From assembly GCF_027257875.1 (NCBI RefSeq), contig NZ_JAPVQY010000074.1:1-33208 (forward strand): DNA of 33,208 bases, in the 5' to 3' direction. Both the position numbers and the translations under genes were made by a program. The notes beneath the pieces were generated by a model. The model searched no databases. It worked only from the letters and a program-made list of their open reading frames with translations, and was not told the DNA's origin. This DNA comes from Burkholderia sp. IMCC1007. GTDB lineage: Bacteria > Pseudomonadota > Gammaproteobacteria > Burkholderiales > Burkholderiaceae. Below, piece by piece: positions 33,180-33,208 of the stretch (the first letter of the stretch is position 1; each line of letters starts with the position of its first letter).

Positions 33180-33208
33180 AGCGGCGCACGCGTACTGCGT
33201 GCGCCGCT
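33180..33208 (+). terminator. Terminator-like hairpin after manB (cut by window end)
   Basis: AGCGGCGCACGC (33180-33191) pairs perfectly with GCGTGCGCCGCT (33197-33208) around GTACT, and AAAA precedes the stem. The window ends exactly at the stem, so the expected T-run cannot be seen. It lies 77 bases after the manB stop. Confidence 0.7.

Noticed and set aside
1..33208. Insertion sequences, CRISPR arrays, tRNA or rRNA genes
   Set aside because: No transposase-like protein, spaced repeat array or RNA gene signature was found on either strand.

Overview
The window looks like a chromosomal segment of a Burkholderia species, most likely of the Burkholderia cepacia complex. The DNA is very GC-rich. 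The order apaH - rmlBACD - wzm - wzt - glycosyltransferases - wbiF/G/H/I - gmd/rmd - galE-type cluster - manB resembles the apaH-to-manB O-antigen locus known from B. cenocepacia and the wbi-type O-antigen cluster of B. pseudomallei/B. thailandensis. The species assignment is inference from gene order and protein recognition; no database search was possible.

Region 1 (1-5185, + strand) is conserved core metabolism: the end of an unidentified gene, then yqgE, ruvX (yqgF), pyrR, pyrB, a dihydroorotase-like gene whose metal-binding motif is degenerate (pyrX/pyrC' type), and a PlsC-type acyltransferase. The genes are tightly packed or overlapping and probably form one or two operons. A possible leaderless promoter precedes yqgE, and a strong hairpin lies between pyrR and pyrB. 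apaH (minus strand) converges on plsC and closes this region.

Region 2 (about 6059-23772, + strand) is an ABC-transporter-dependent O-antigen operon. A promoter region with repeated dyads precedes rmlB. rmlBACD make dTDP-L-rhamnose, and a 4-epimerase-like gene could convert it to a 6-deoxy-L-talose donor. wzm/wzt export the finished chain, and an acyltransferase-3 protein probably O-acetylates it. Three adjacent glycosyltransferase genes are built from two related domain types; one also carries an N-terminal methyltransferase and a C-terminal helix. wbiF-wbiG-wbiH-wbiI encode a glycosyltransferase, a 4-keto-sugar reductase, an initiating sugar-phosphate transferase and a membrane 4,6-dehydratase, consistent with a QuiNAc or FucNAc primer on undecaprenyl phosphate. 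A canonical intrinsic terminator ends the operon.

Region 3 (23773-26102, + strand) holds gmd and rmd, giving GDP-D-rhamnose. They follow the terminator and a 324-base stretch without a convincing gene. The 3' end of rmd runs 65 bases into the convergent gene of the next cluster.

Region 4 (26038-31465, minus strand) encodes a flippase, a GT2, a GT4, a GalE-type epimerase and a second WecA/MraY-family initiating enzyme. Content and order match the general protein O-glycosylation cluster ogcX-B-A-E-I described in B. cenocepacia, so it is probably a separate glycan pathway rather than part of the O antigen. manB (phosphomannomutase/phosphoglucomutase, + strand) is divergent from ogcX and can supply hexose-1-phosphates. 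A strong hairpin ends the window. No RNA gene, insertion sequence or CRISPR array was seen.
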